Positions 8,629 through 17,379 are shown, counted from the first letter of the stretch. The stretch is 64,000 bases of DNA from Opitutia bacterium (GCA_003558065.1 PWMU01000026.1:21031-85030); one strand, 5' to 3'. Translations and numbers: made by a program. Notes: generated by a model from the sequence alone, not told the origin.

Positions 8629-9078
8629 ATGGCGGTGGTGCTGAAACGAAAAGCGGCTCCCGGGACGCAGATGCAGATTGCGCCGATGATCGACGTTGTT
8701 TTCCTCATGCTGATTTACTTCATGGTGAGCTCGACGCTCGAGAAACAGGAGGCGGATGTTTCTTTCGAGTTGCCGGGGACCGTTGAGCAGGCTTCGCCTC
8801 TGGAGCTGCCCGACGAGCAGGTCGTGGAGATTCGGGCCGACGGGCGGGTGGTCGTCAACGAGTACGCCTACGACGTGCCGGAGGCCGGGCGGTTCGTGGA
8901 GCTGGCGGGAATGCTCTCCCGGTTTCGGGAGACGAGCGAGGCCGGCCGTATCGACGCGGTTGTCGTGCTGGCCCCGGAAGACGGGGCTTCGCACCAGACT
9001 GTGGTGCGGGTTCTCGACGCCTGTTCGGCGGCGGGGATCGAAGCGGTCAATTTTGCCCTCGGCGAGGACGGGTTCTGA
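8629..9078 (+). CDS. exbD: ExbD/TolR family biopolymer transport protein (second copy)
   Basis: Second ExbD/TolR protein, 149 residues, starting 7 nt after the previous gene, so surely cotranscribed. It has the same architecture: MQIAPMIDVVFLMLIYFMV is the transmembrane helix with the conserved Asp, followed by a periplasmic domain (VVEIRADGRVVVNE...VVRVLDACSAAGIEAVNFALG). Sequence identity with the first copy is limited to the helix and the C-terminal motif, so this is an old pair and not a fresh duplication. ExbD acts as a dimer in the ExbB ring, so the pair may form a heterodimer. The ExbB partner must be encoded elsewhere. Confidence 0.9.
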   Translation: MAVVLKRKAAPGTQMQIAPMIDVVFLMLIYFMVSSTLEKQEADVSFELPGTVEQASPLELPDEQVVEIRADGRVVVNEYAYDVPEAGRFVELAGMLSRFRETSEAGRIDAVVVLAPEDGASHQTVVRVLDACSAAGIEAVNFALGEDGF

Positions 9079-9290
9079 GACGATTTCGCAACCGGTTGAA
9101 GTTCCATGCTCCAGCCTGCCCCCGGGGCGGCACGAGAGGCGGCCGGGGCCACGCCTGAAGGCGAGGAAAGAGGACTTCCAACAGCTGACAACCGGGGTTG
9201 ATTCAAAAAAAAGCTGCGCAACTTCAAGGCCCGAAAGGTGACTCAAGGGACCAAGGGGTCGAGGTTTCCGGCCAATATCTGCACAGTTTC

Positions 9291-9320
9291 TTGACTTTAC
9301 CGGGGATTGTTTCAGTAAAT
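9291..9320 (+). promoter_or_regulatory. Candidate promoter of korAB
   Basis: TTGACT at 9291-9296 is a good -35 match. With an 18-bp spacer, a weak -10-like GTAAAT lies at 9315-9320. The position fits a transcript that begins just before the foldable leader at 9342-9408. The -10 element is poor, so this is tentative. Confidence 0.35.
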
Positions 9321-9341
9321 AACAGTTTACTACGAGAAAGC

Positions 9342-9408
9342 CCCGGGAAGACGGGGAGCTGCCTGGTTAGGTGTGGAAACAGGAAAGAATCCGTTAACGT
9401 CTTCCGGG
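9342..9408 (+). promoter_or_regulatory. Structured 5' leader of korA, candidate cis-regulatory RNA
   Basis: Bases 9342-9353 (CCCGGGAAGACG) pair with 9398-9408 (CGTCTTCCGGG) as an 11-bp helix with one bulged G. The helix closes a loop of about 44 nt, inside which CCTG (9362-9365) and CAGG (9380-9383) can pair as a smaller hairpin. The structure ends 20 nt before the korA ATG, and there is no Shine-Dalgarno sequence between them. I do not recognise a known riboswitch class. Confidence 0.4.
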
Positions 9409-9428
9409 CCCAAGGTTCAACTTACAGC

Positions 9429-11282
9429 ATGTCCAAAGAGAAGATTCAGTTTAAAACGAACGTGGTGATTCGTTTCGCGGGGGATTCCGGCGACGGTATT
9501 CAGTTGACCGGAACCCAGTTCACGACGTCAACCGCCCTGGCGGGCAACGATTTGGCGACCTACCCGGATTACCCGGCCGAAATCCGTGCGCCGGCGGGTA
9601 CGATCGCCGGTGTTTCAGGGTTTCAGCTCCATTTCGGCAGTGATGAGGTTCATACCTCGGGGGATTACTCCGATGTTCTGGTGGTCATGAACGCGGCGGC
9701 GCTCAAGGCGAACCTGAGCCACCTGAAGAAGGGGGGAATCATCATCGCCAACGAGGACGGTTTCGACGAAAAGAACCTCCGGCTGGCGAAGTACCCGGAG
9801 GGGGAGAATCCGATCCGGGACGATTCGCTGGAAGAGTACCAGGTCCACATTGTGCCCGTGACCAAGCTGACGAGGGAATGTCTCAAGGATACCGGCCTGG
9901 GTGTTCGTGATATGGACCGCTCCAAGAACATGTTCGTTCTGGGGCTGCTCTATTACATGTACAACCGGTCGATGGACCCGACCATCCAGTTCCTGGAGAG
10001 CAAGTTCGCGAAGAAACCGGAAGTCGCCGAGGCGAACGTCAAGGCGATGAAGGCCGGGTACTCGTTTGCGGATACGACGGAGATCCAGCACGGCCGTTTT
10101 GAAGTGAAGGCCGCGCCGATGGTGAAGGGCACCTACCGCAGTATCATGGGCAACCAGGCCACCGCCTTCGGATTGATCGCGGCGTCGCGCCGGGCCAATC
10201 TCCCCATCTACTACGCGACCTATCCGATCACTCCCGCCTCGGACATCCTGCACGAACTCTCGCGGCACAAGAATTTCGGGGTAGTGACCGTGCAGGCGGA
10301 GGACGAAATTTCCGCGGTCGCCTCCGCTATCGGGGCGTCGTTCGGGGGGAGTCTGGCGGTCACCGCCTCGGCCGGGCCGGGAATTTCCCTCAAAACGGAA
10401 GCGATCTCCCTGGCGACCATTTACGAGATACCGCTGGTGGTCTGTGACATCCAGCGCGCGGGTCCCTCGACCGGGCTCCCGACGAAGATGGAGCAGGCCG
10501 ACCTGATGCAGGCGATTTACGGACGTCCCGGCGAGGCTCCCCTGCCGGTTGTCGCGGCCACCAGTCCGGCGGACTGTTTCGACGCGGTTTTCGAAGCCTG
10601 CCGCATCGCGCTGGAATTCATGACGCCGGTTTTCTTCCTGAGCGACGGCTACCTGGCGAACGGGGCCGAGCCCTGGCGATTCCCGTCGAGTTCGGACCTG
10701 AAGGAGATCCGGGTTGGCTTCGCGACGGAGGCCGACAAGGAGAATGGCGTCTACCACCCCTACAAGCGGGATGAACGCCTGGTTCGCAAGTGGGCGCGCC
10801 CGGGCACGCCCGGCCTTGAGCACCGCATCGGCGGCCTGGAGAAGGAGGATGTGACCGGCAACGTGTCCTACGATCCCGACAACCATGAGACGATGGTGAA
10901 GATTCGCCAGCAGAAGGTGGATAACATCGCCGACCACATTCCTCTCCAGGAGCTTGATTCCGGTCCGGAAAAAGGCGAGTTGCTGGTGATCGGCTGGGGT
11001 TCGACCTACGGCACTATCAAGGCGGCGCTCAAACAACTGCGCGAGGAAGGGGTCGATGTGGCTCACGCCCACCTGCGCTACCTCAACCCGTTTCCCAAGA
11101 ACCTGGGCGAACTCATAAAAAACTACGACAGGATCCTCGTGCCGGAAGTCAACAACGGCCAATTGGTTCGTCTCCTGCGTGACCAGTTCCTGGCGCCCGC
11201 CATCCCGTACAATAAGATCAAAGGCCAGCCGTTCGCGGTCGCCGAGATCAAAAACCGGATTTGGGAACTGCTCAATCGCTAA
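9429..11282 (+). CDS. korA: 2-oxoacid:ferredoxin oxidoreductase, fused gamma-alpha subunit (KorA)
   Basis: Large subunit (617 residues) of a two-subunit 2-oxoglutarate (or related 2-oxoacid):ferredoxin oxidoreductase, converting the 2-oxoacid and CoA to acyl-CoA, CO2 and reduced ferredoxin. The N-terminal gamma-type domain opens with VVIRFAGDSGDGIQLTG. The alpha/pyrimidine-binding domain begins near residue 230 (GNQATAFGLIAASRRANLPIYYATYPITPASDILHEL) and includes TASAGPGISLKTEAISLA and QRAGPSTGLPTKMEQAD. The start ATG 9429 was chosen because MSKEKIQFKTN leads straight into the gamma domain; no Shine-Dalgarno is visible. korB follows after 23 nt. Together they imply reductive or ferredoxin-linked TCA metabolism. 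Confidence 0.93.
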   Translation: MSKEKIQFKTNVVIRFAGDSGDGIQLTGTQFTTSTALAGNDLATYPDYPAEIRAPAGTIAGVSGFQLHFGSDEVHTSGDYSDVLVVMNAAALKANLSHLKKGGIIIANEDGFDEKNLRLAKYPEGENPIRDDSLEEYQVHIVPVTKLTRECLKDTGLGVRDMDRSKNMFVLGLLYYMYNRSMDPTIQFLESKFAKKPEVAEANVKAMKAGYSFADTTEIQHGRFEVKAAPMVKGTYRSIMGNQATAFGLIAASRRANLPIYYATYPITPASDILHELSRHKNFGVVTVQAEDEISAVASAIGASFGGSLAVTASAGPGISLKTEAISLATIYEIPLVVCDIQRAGPSTGLPTKMEQADLMQAIYGRPGEAPLPVVAATSPADCFDAVFEACRIALEFMTPVFFLSDGYLANGAEPWRFPSSSDLKEIRVGFATEADKENGVYHPYKRDERLVRKWARPGTPGLEHRIGGLEKEDVTGNVSYDPDNHETMVKIRQQKVDNIADHIPLQELDSGPEKGELLVIGWGSTYGTIKAALKQLREEGVDVAHAHLRYLNPFPKNLGELIKNYDRILVPEVNNGQLVRLLRDQFLAPAIPYNKIKGQPFAVAEIKNRIWELLNR

Positions 11283-11305
11283 TCCCTTCCAGTAAACGAT
11301 ATACC

Positions 11306-12355
11306 ATGGCATCGACACAAACAACGGAAAAAACCTCCAATTTCACCAGCAAAGATCTGGTTTCCGACCAGGATATCCGCTGGTGCCCGGGGTGCGGGGA
11401 CTATTCGATCCTCAAGCAGGTACAGAAGGTCCTTCCGGAGCTGGGGCTGAAGAAAGAAAACATCGTTTTCGTTTCCGGGATCGGCTGTTCGTCGCGCTTC
11501 CCGTATTACATGAACACCTACGGGATGCACACGATTCACGGCAGGGCCGCTTCCATTGCCACGGGCCTGAAGGTGAGCCGGCCGGAGCTGAGCGTCTGGG
11601 TTGTGACCGGCGACGGGGATTCCCTCTCCATTGGCGGCAACCACTTCATTCACACGCTTCGAAAGAATCCCAACCTGAATATTCTCCTGTTTAACAATGA
11701 GATCTACGGCCTGACCAAGGGACAGTTCTCGCCCACCTCTCCCGAGGGAAAGGTCACGAAGTCCAGCCCGATGGGATCGGTGGAGCATCCCTTCAACCCT
11801 TTGGCCCTCGCCCTCGGAGCCGACGCCACGTTCGTGGCCCGGTCGATGGACCGGGATCCGAAGCACCTGCAGGCTATGATTCGCCGCTCGGCGGAGCACA
11901 AGGGAACTTCCCTCCTCGAGATCTACCAGAATTGCAACGTGTTTAATGACGGCGCCTTTTTCGAATTCACCGATCGCGCCACCAAGACCGACCGCGCCCT
12001 GTTCCTCGAACACGGGAAACCGCTGACCTTCGGAGCTGAAAACAGGAAAGGGATTCGTCTTCGCGACGGCTGTCAACCCGAGATCGTCGACCTCGAAAAA
12101 GGCGGTCTTTCCGAAAGCGATCTTTGGATCCACGACGAGAAGGATTCGCTCAAGGCAGGCCTGCTGGCCCGCCTCCCGGAAAACGCGGGCAACGGCCAGG
12201 GAGAGTTTCCGAGCGCCTTCGGGGTGTTTTATGCGATCGAACGCTACTGCCTGGAGGAGGCGGTCAACGCACAGATTAAAAAAGCCCGCGAACGCATGGG
12301 GGACGGTGAGCTGGATGCGCTTATTCGCGGGGATCACGTGTGGGAGATCAAGTAG
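11306..12355 (+). CDS. korB: 2-oxoacid:ferredoxin oxidoreductase, beta subunit (KorB)
   Basis: TPP-binding partner of the preceding gene, 349 residues. It carries WCPGCGDYSIL near residues 26-35 (an Fe-S cluster ligand region in this family) and SGIGCSSRFPYYMNTYGMHTIHGRA. The TPP/Mg motif TGDGDSLSIGGNHFIHTLRKN ends in the expected Asn. GLTKGQFSPTSPEGKVTKSS is also typical of KorB/OforB proteins. ATG 11306 lies after an AT-rich spacer without a Shine-Dalgarno sequence. The protein is about 50-60 residues longer than many KorB proteins at the C-terminus, a form common in Bacteroidota and Verrucomicrobiota. Confidence 0.93.
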   Translation: MASTQTTEKTSNFTSKDLVSDQDIRWCPGCGDYSILKQVQKVLPELGLKKENIVFVSGIGCSSRFPYYMNTYGMHTIHGRAASIATGLKVSRPELSVWVVTGDGDSLSIGGNHFIHTLRKNPNLNILLFNNEIYGLTKGQFSPTSPEGKVTKSSPMGSVEHPFNPLALALGADATFVARSMDRDPKHLQAMIRRSAEHKGTSLLEIYQNCNVFNDGAFFEFTDRATKTDRALFLEHGKPLTFGAENRKGIRLRDGCQPEIVDLEKGGLSESDLWIHDEKDSLKAGLLARLPENAGNGQGEFPSAFGVFYAIERYCLEEAVNAQIKKARERMGDGELDALIRGDHVWEIK

Positions 12356-12469
12356 GGAATCGAATCCGCTGGCGCGGCTGCGTGGGAGGCGAGCCTTATC
12401 CATCTTCATAGCTCAAGGGCCAGGCAGCAGGAGCGTGTCGAGCAGCAACTTCCGGGAAGATCCGGTCCA

Positions 12470-13792
12470 ATGGTTTCCGCCAACCCACCAGTCAAACGGG
12501 CCTCGGTGCATACGCTCGGGTGCCGTCTGAACCAGTCGGAGAGTGTTCTGCTCAGGGAAAAGCTCGAGGCGGACGGTTACCGGATCGTGCCTTTCGGGGA
12601 GGAGGCGGAACTGGGGATCATTAATACCTGCACGGTCACCAACCTGGCCGACGCGAAGTGCCGGAACGCGATCCGTTCTTTCATAAGGAAGAATCCGCGC
12701 GCGTTCACCGCGGTGGTCGGGTGTTATTCCCAGATGGGCCACAAGGCAATCGCGGAAATTCCCGGGGTGGATCTGGTTATCGGAAACCAGGACAAGCTCA
12801 GTGTACTCGACCATGTCGGCTTCGGCAAGAACGAGACCCCCGTCATCGTGCGCGACCGTATCGACAAGACGGATTTCACGATCCGGTTCGCCGGGGAACT
12901 GCCTTTCAAAAAGCGGGCGAATCTCAAAGTGCAGGACGGGTGCGACTTTATGTGCTCCTTCTGCATCATTCCCTTTGCCCGTGGAAGGGCGCGGGCGCGG
13001 GATTTCGCCAACCTTGTGGACGAGGCCCGGTCGCTGGCGGAGCGCGGGGTTCGGGAACTGGTGCTGACCGGCGTCAACATCGGTACCTACGACCACGGGG
13101 GGAGGGGAATTCTCGAGGTGGTCGACGCGCTCAACGGGGTTCCGGGAATCGATCGGCTCCGGATCAGCAGCATCGAGCCGACCACGATTCCCGAAGAGCT
13201 TTTCTGCAGAATGCGCGACCCGGAACACGCGCTGCTCCCGTTTTTTCATATTCCGCTTCAATCCGGCTGCGACCGGATACTGGGCGAAATGCGGCGCAAG
13301 TATTCAGTTTCCGAATACTTGGACTTCATTCACCTGGCCCGCGACAGCGTGTCCGATCTCTGTATCGGCACCGACATTATGGTCGGGTTTCCGGGCGAGA
13401 CCGCCGGGGAATTCGACGAAACCTGCCGGGTGTTCCGGGAGAACCCCTTTGCCTACTGTCACGTATTCACCTTTTCCGAGCGGGAAGGCACTCCGGCTGA
13501 ACGGATGGACGGGGCGGTGCCCGTCCCGGAACGCGCCCGCCGCAGCGCCTTCCTCCGGCGCCTGAGCGCCGGGCGGCGTCACGATTACTACGAGCAGCAC
13601 CTCGGCCGGACGATGCGGGTGCTGTTCGAAGACCCGAAACCGGGACTCTGGACCGGGTATACGGACAACTACATAAGGGTGGTGGTGGACGCCGAAAGCG
13701 TGCCGGCGGGGACGGGGAACCTGACCAATCGGACGGCCGAGGTTCGCCTGGAAAAAATCAGCGCGGATTTTGTGGAAGGGCGGCTGGAGTGA
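12470..13792 (+). CDS. mtaB: tRNA (N6-threonylcarbamoyladenosine(37)-C2)-methylthiotransferase MtaB
   Basis: Radical-SAM methylthiotransferase that converts t6A37 to ms2t6A37 in tRNAs reading ANN codons. The UPF0004 domain supplies Cys18 (TLGCRLNQSE), Cys54 (INTCTVT) and Cys85 (VVGCYSQM) for the auxiliary 4Fe-4S cluster. The radical-SAM CxxxCxxC is Cys158, Cys162 and Cys165 (CDFMCSFC). The last about 60 residues form a TRAM-like RNA-binding domain. TLGCRLNQSE and CSFCIIPFARG fit MtaB better than MiaB or RimO. Length (440 residues) is normal. Its TGA stop lies in the arm of a hairpin shared with the convergent downstream gene. Confidence 0.92.
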   Translation: MVSANPPVKRASVHTLGCRLNQSESVLLREKLEADGYRIVPFGEEAELGIINTCTVTNLADAKCRNAIRSFIRKNPRAFTAVVGCYSQMGHKAIAEIPGVDLVIGNQDKLSVLDHVGFGKNETPVIVRDRIDKTDFTIRFAGELPFKKRANLKVQDGCDFMCSFCIIPFARGRARARDFANLVDEARSLAERGVRELVLTGVNIGTYDHGGRGILEVVDALNGVPGIDRLRISSIEPTTIPEELFCRMRDPEHALLPFFHIPLQSGCDRILGEMRRKYSVSEYLDFIHLARDSVSDLCIGTDIMVGFPGETAGEFDETCRVFRENPFAYCHVFTFSEREGTPAERMDGAVPVPERARRSAFLRRLSAGRRHDYYEQHLGRTMRVLFEDPKPGLWTGYTDNYIRVVVDAESVPAGTGNLTNRTAEVRLEKISADFVEGRLE

Positions 13793-13810
13793 AGCGCGCC
13801 GGGCGCTTCA
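13790..13810. terminator. Hairpin spanning both stop codons of convergent genes
   Basis: TGAAGCGC (13790-13797) and GCGCTTCA (13803-13810) form a perfect 8-bp stem with a 5-nt GC loop. The left arm begins with the mtaB stop codon and the right arm, on the minus strand, begins with the stop codon of the phosphodiesterase gene. It could act as a bidirectional terminator, although a U tract is weak on both sides. Confidence 0.5.
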
Positions 13811-15193
13811 ATTTGCCGGTTTCGTCCCGGCAGCCCCTTCCGGTTCCAACGCGATGGGCGACGCGTCGGCCCCTTCGGCGGGAGAGATGTTCAGAAGGCG
13901 GGCGACAGTGGGGTGAAGCTGGAGGGAATGGACCGGTCCGAGATCCGCTCCGCCCAGGGGATGCGGGTGGCGGTTGAAAAGGGCGACGGTGTTCATGTTC
14001 GGGTCTTCGCCCGGGGGATAGCCGTGCATCCCGAAGGGACCGTCACCTTTTTCCGCGCTCAGGGTGACGGCGTCCGGTTTGCCGCTGAAGGTGTAACCTG
14101 GGTCCAGAACGACGATCAGGTCGCCGGTTCGGGACGGGTGGTCGTAACCCCAGTCATCGGGCAGTTCCCCGCGGAGATACGCGCGGGCGAAATCGAAGTC
14201 CTCCAGGCGCTCGAGGGTTTCCCGTAAAAGGCGCTCCCGGTCCTGAGGCAACATCCCCGGGTCCAAGTAGGCGTGTCCGACCGGACCGCCTCCGATGAGC
14301 GTAACCTCCTCGCGGTCCTGCAAACCGGTCAGGCGCTCCCCGTTAACGAGTGTGTGCACCTCGCTCATGCCGTGATCCGAGGTGACGATGAAATAGAAGG
14401 CGTCCTCCGGTTCCCGGCGCTCGTCCCAGAGTTCGACGATTTCCTCGTAATGGCGGCCGAGGATGTCATCGATCTCCTCGATGGCGGCGATAACTTCGTC
14501 GGATTCCGGGCCGTGCCGGTGGCCGGGGCTGTCCGGACCCACCGCGTAGCCCATCATGAGCCGAAGCGGTTCGTCGGCGCCCTCGTCGGTCTTCCAGAGA
14601 TTGAGCAGCCGGGCGAGGCGTTCCTCGTTGGCCAGCCCGCGCTGGTACTCGGGGTCAAAAAACTCCGATGCGTGATCCCCCGTCTGGTGATGCGCGAGCA
14701 CCCAGTCCAGCGACGCCACCCGCAGGCCCTGCCGCGCGGCGGTATTCCAGATGGGCTCGGCCTCGAGCAGGCGCGAGTCGCTCGGGTAATGGTGGACGTC
14801 GCCGGTTTCGAGATCGAAAAAGCGGTTGTGGGGAATGCCGTGGTCCCGGACGCGGACCCCGGTGGCCTGGGAGACGTGGCTTGGGAAGGTGACCGAAGGA
14901 AACACCGGTTCGTGCTCCAGGCTGTAGGCGCCCTCGGCGAGAAGACGGTCGAAGAACGGGGTTTCGGCGCGTTCGAGCATGTCGGGCCGCAGACCGTCGA
15001 TGCTGATCCAGTAGACCGCGGTGACCGGCTCGGCCGCCACAGCCTCCGCGCGTGCGTGGCGGCCGGCTTCGGAGGGCGTGATGTATTCCTCTTCCACGCC
15101 GGGAGGGACGCGACGTTGAATGAGCATCAGGGCGATCCCGCCCACCAGGACGGCTGCGAGAATACCGAGGACGATAAGGTCGTTTTTTTTCAT
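13808..15193 (-). CDS. Membrane-anchored type I phosphodiesterase / nucleotide pyrophosphatase (ENPP family)
   Basis: Alkaline-phosphatase-superfamily hydrolase of 461 residues. ATG 15193 gives MKKNDLIVLGILAAVLVGG, a single N-terminal transmembrane anchor with the catalytic domain outside. The zinc-site motifs are in family order: WISIDGLRPD, FPSVTFPSH (Thr nucleophile), DSPGHRHGP, TSDHGMSEVH and GMHGY. ENPP enzymes cleave phosphodiesters or pyrophosphates of nucleotides or phospholipids; the substrate here is unknown. It is divergent from the alpha/beta hydrolase (105 bp between starts) and convergent with mtaB. Confidence 0.9.
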   Translation of the reverse strand: MKKNDLIVLGILAAVLVGGIALMLIQRRVPPGVEEEYITPSEAGRHARAEAVAAEPVTAVYWISIDGLRPDMLERAETPFFDRLLAEGAYSLEHEPVFPSVTFPSHVSQATGVRVRDHGIPHNRFFDLETGDVHHYPSDSRLLEAEPIWNTAARQGLRVASLDWVLAHHQTGDHASEFFDPEYQRGLANEERLARLLNLWKTDEGADEPLRLMMGYAVGPDSPGHRHGPESDEVIAAIEEIDDILGRHYEEIVELWDERREPEDAFYFIVTSDHGMSEVHTLVNGERLTGLQDREEVTLIGGGPVGHAYLDPGMLPQDRERLLRETLERLEDFDFARAYLRGELPDDWGYDHPSRTGDLIVVLDPGYTFSGKPDAVTLSAEKGDGPFGMHGYPPGEDPNMNTVALFNRHPHPLGGADLGPVHSLQLHPTVARLLNISPAEGADASPIALEPEGAAGTKPAN

Positions 15194-15298
15194 GGTCGGT
15201 CGGAAAGAAAGCGTAGGGAAAGTTTTGGCGTAACCAAGCACGATCTTTTCCCGGAAAACTCTGGCGTTTCAGTCGCCGCGATGATTAGTTGCGGCCTC

Positions 15299-16141
15299 AT
15301 GAGCGAAAGAAAATCCGTGTTTCGTTCACCCGTTTTCCGCGTCATCCGATTTGTCGTCCTGGTTTACGTGGGGCTGGTGATTCTGATGGGGGTGTTTCAG
15401 CGGATGTATATCTACTATCCGGCGACAGGCGAACCGTCCGATCTTGAGGCCGAGGCGGAGGAACTGGGTTTGACGGCCTGGCGTTTGTCCGGGGGAGAGT
15501 TCACTGGCTGGAAAGAGGAGCGGGGGAATGCGGCCAACCGGCTCGTCGTGTTTCACGGGAATGCGGGCCATGCGCTGCACCGGGAGTATTATTCTCATCT
15601 TTTCGGGACCGTGGACGCGGGCGGTCCCTGGGAGGTTTACCTGTTCGAATATCCCGGCTATGGCGGACGCGAGGGTCGTCCCTCGGAGAAGGTCTTTGCC
15701 GAAAGCGCGTCCGCCGCTCTGGATGAGCTTCTGGAAGAGAGCGAACGGCCGGTGTACCTCCTGGGCGAATCGCTTGGCGGGGGCGTGGCGGGCCGGTTGG
15801 CGGGGGAGCGTTCCGAGGCCGTTGAAGGGCTGGTACTGTTGACCCCTTTTACTCGACTGAGCGATGTCGGTGCCGCCCATTTCCCCTTCCTGCCCGTGCG
15901 CCTGTTGCTCCGGGATCACTACGACAACGAGCGTCATCTGGCCGATTATCCGGGTCCGGTCGCCATGATCCTGGCCGAGCACGACGAGGTTGTTCCGGCG
16001 CGTTTCGGCCGCGAACTCCATGAGGGCTTTGCGGGACGGAAGCAACTCTGGGTAATCGAAGGTGCCGACCACAACACGTTGATTGACCGGGTGGGAGGCG
16101 AGATCTGGGAAGAAATGGCGGCGTTTCTGGTGGAAGACTGA
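15299..16141 (+). CDS. Alpha/beta hydrolase, N-terminally membrane-anchored
   Basis: Hydrolase of 280 residues similar to the BEM46/ABHD13-like group. A transmembrane segment (VVLVYVGLVILMGVFQRMYI) follows a short basic N-terminus. The oxyanion segment is VVFHGNAGHALH, the nucleophile elbow GESLGGG, the acid is in AEHDEVVP and the His in ADHNTLID, a complete Ser-Asp-His triad. ATG 15299 was chosen; another in-frame ATG at 15281 would add six residues, and neither has a clear ribosome-binding site. A good terminator lies about 170 bp downstream. The natural substrate is unknown. Confidence 0.88.
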   Translation: MSERKSVFRSPVFRVIRFVVLVYVGLVILMGVFQRMYIYYPATGEPSDLEAEAEELGLTAWRLSGGEFTGWKEERGNAANRLVVFHGNAGHALHREYYSHLFGTVDAGGPWEVYLFEYPGYGGREGRPSEKVFAESASAALDELLEESERPVYLLGESLGGGVAGRLAGERSEAVEGLVLLTPFTRLSDVGAAHFPFLPVRLLLRDHYDNERHLADYPGPVAMILAEHDEVVPARFGRELHEGFAGRKQLWVIEGADHNTLIDRVGGEIWEEMAAFLVED

Positions 16142-16308
16142 GCCGCCCGGTCTCCGCGGAGGGGACGCGGTGTGTTCGGGATACAGCGGAGCCATTCTCT
16201 CTATCAGTCCATGATTGGACTTTCGGGAACCATCTATTCGACATCAGTCCCTTCAAGGGTGACAGTGACAACAGGCGCATCCCCGCCACCGGGGAAGGAG
16301 GAGGCGGG

Positions 16309-16337
16309 TCCCGGCCGCGCCGGGAGAGGCTTTTTTT
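16309..16337 (+). terminator. Intrinsic terminator
   Basis: TCCCGGC (16309-16315) pairs with GCCGGGA (16319-16325) around a 3-nt loop, followed after GAGGC by seven T residues (16331-16337). This is the clearest Rho-independent terminator in the window. It is oriented for plus-strand transcripts such as the alpha/beta hydrolase. It sits just outside the stop codon of the convergent sugar kinase. Confidence 0.7.
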
Positions 16338-16344
16338 GGCTCTT

Positions 16345-17223
16345 TCAAGCCAGTAGCCACTCGTCCGGATCGTAGGCTGGGACGGCGCCGTCGCGGGTGG
16401 CTATAAATTCTCCGAAGCGGCAGGCGTTTTCCAGGACCCGTTGCGGCGGGTGGCTGCCCCCGAGGCTATTGGCGAGGAAGACGGCGAGAAAACCGTCGCC
16501 CGCGCCCACGGTGTCGCGAACCCCGACTTGCCGGCCCTCGGCGGCAAACCACTCCCCTTCGGCGAGATAAACGGCGCCTTTTTCGGCGCGTGTCACGCAG
16601 ATTCGGGGGACCCCCGTCGTGTCGGACAGTCTTCGGGTTGCCGGTTCGAGGGGCGTGCTTTGCCTGTCCCGCGGGAGGAGGCGATACAGCTCCTCTTCAT
16701 TCAGCTTGAGCAAATCAGCGGAACGGGCGAGTTCCGCGACCAGCTCCAGGTCGTCGTAGGGCGGGCGGAGATTGACGTCGTAGACCTTGAAAGGACGCTC
16801 CAGCGCGAGGAGGGCGCGGATCTGGCCGCGGTTGAAGTCCCCGCGCTGGGCGAGGGTGCCGTAGACGACCGCATCGGCCGTTTCGGCGCGGGCGGTCACC
16901 CGCTCGTCGACCGGGATCCGGTCCCAGGCGACCGGTTCAAGAATCTCGTAGTCGGCGTTCCCGCGGGAGTCGAGCTTCACCTTGACCGCGCCGGTGCGCA
17001 GGGAGTCATGCTCGTGGACGAGGTCGAGGGGAAGGCCGGAGCGTTCCATCCGCTCCCGCGCTTCCTCGCCCAGGAAATCGTTGCCGACGCAGGTTACCGG
17101 GACCGCGTTTTTCGCGAGTTGGGCGAGGTGGCGGGCGACGTTGACGGGCGCCCCGCCGAAAAAAAGGCCTTCCGGCAGGCAATCCCAGAGCGCTTCACCG
17201 TAGCAGATGATGGAGTCGGGCAT
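16345..17223 (-). CDS. PfkB-family carbohydrate kinase (fructokinase-like)
   Basis: Sugar kinase of the ribokinase/PfkB family, 292 residues. It shows IICYGEALWDCLPEG and FFGGAPVNVARHLAQL at the N-terminus (sugar-binding and lid region) and the C-terminal signature DTVGAGDGFLAVF, with the catalytic Asp and the anion-hole GAGD. GEALWDCLPEG followed by GGAPxNVA matches bacterial fructokinases best. ATG 17223 fits the family N-terminus. It is divergent from coaE across 156 bp. Fructokinase activity is an inference from the motif pattern; another hexose or nucleoside is possible. Confidence 0.87.
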   Translation of the reverse strand: MPDSIICYGEALWDCLPEGLFFGGAPVNVARHLAQLAKNAVPVTCVGNDFLGEEARERMERSGLPLDLVHEHDSLRTGAVKVKLDSRGNADYEILEPVAWDRIPVDERVTARAETADAVVYGTLAQRGDFNRGQIRALLALERPFKVYDVNLRPPYDDLELVAELARSADLLKLNEEELYRLLPRDRQSTPLEPATRRLSDTTGVPRICVTRAEKGAVYLAEGEWFAAEGRQVGVRDTVGAGDGFLAVFLANSLGGSHPPQRVLENACRFGEFIATRDGAVPAYDPDEWLLA

Positions 17224-17379
17224 GGTTGTTAAAGAAACAGGAGTCGTGTCTTGAAAAGGTTTCCGCGGATCCGGTTGCGAACGGAACGGTGCGGTTTCCG
17301 AAAGGTCAAGGGCATTTTCCGGAAGGGGGCAATTGCGATTGCATCTGCGGAATACAGGCATCTAACTGCTGTATTCACC

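Larger units (their letters stand above)
9079..9428 (+). other. 350-bp non-coding region holding the korA promoter and leader
   Basis: I see no convincing gene here. An open frame in phase with korA extends up to 9198, but its translation is low-complexity and lacks a ribosome-binding site. The first half is GC-rich. From about 9190 the composition turns AT-richer (an A8 run at 9207-9214), leading to a possible promoter at 9291 and a foldable leader at 9342-9408, both listed separately. Confidence 0.6.

Noticed and set aside
9198..9428. N-terminal extension of korA
   Set aside because: The frame is open, but it runs through the candidate promoter and leader, has no ribosome-binding site and lacks family similarity.
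14273..15298. Long plus-strand frame joined to the alpha/beta hydrolase
   Set aside because: It overlaps the minus-strand phosphodiesterase, which has a complete active site; the hydrolase begins at ATG 15299.
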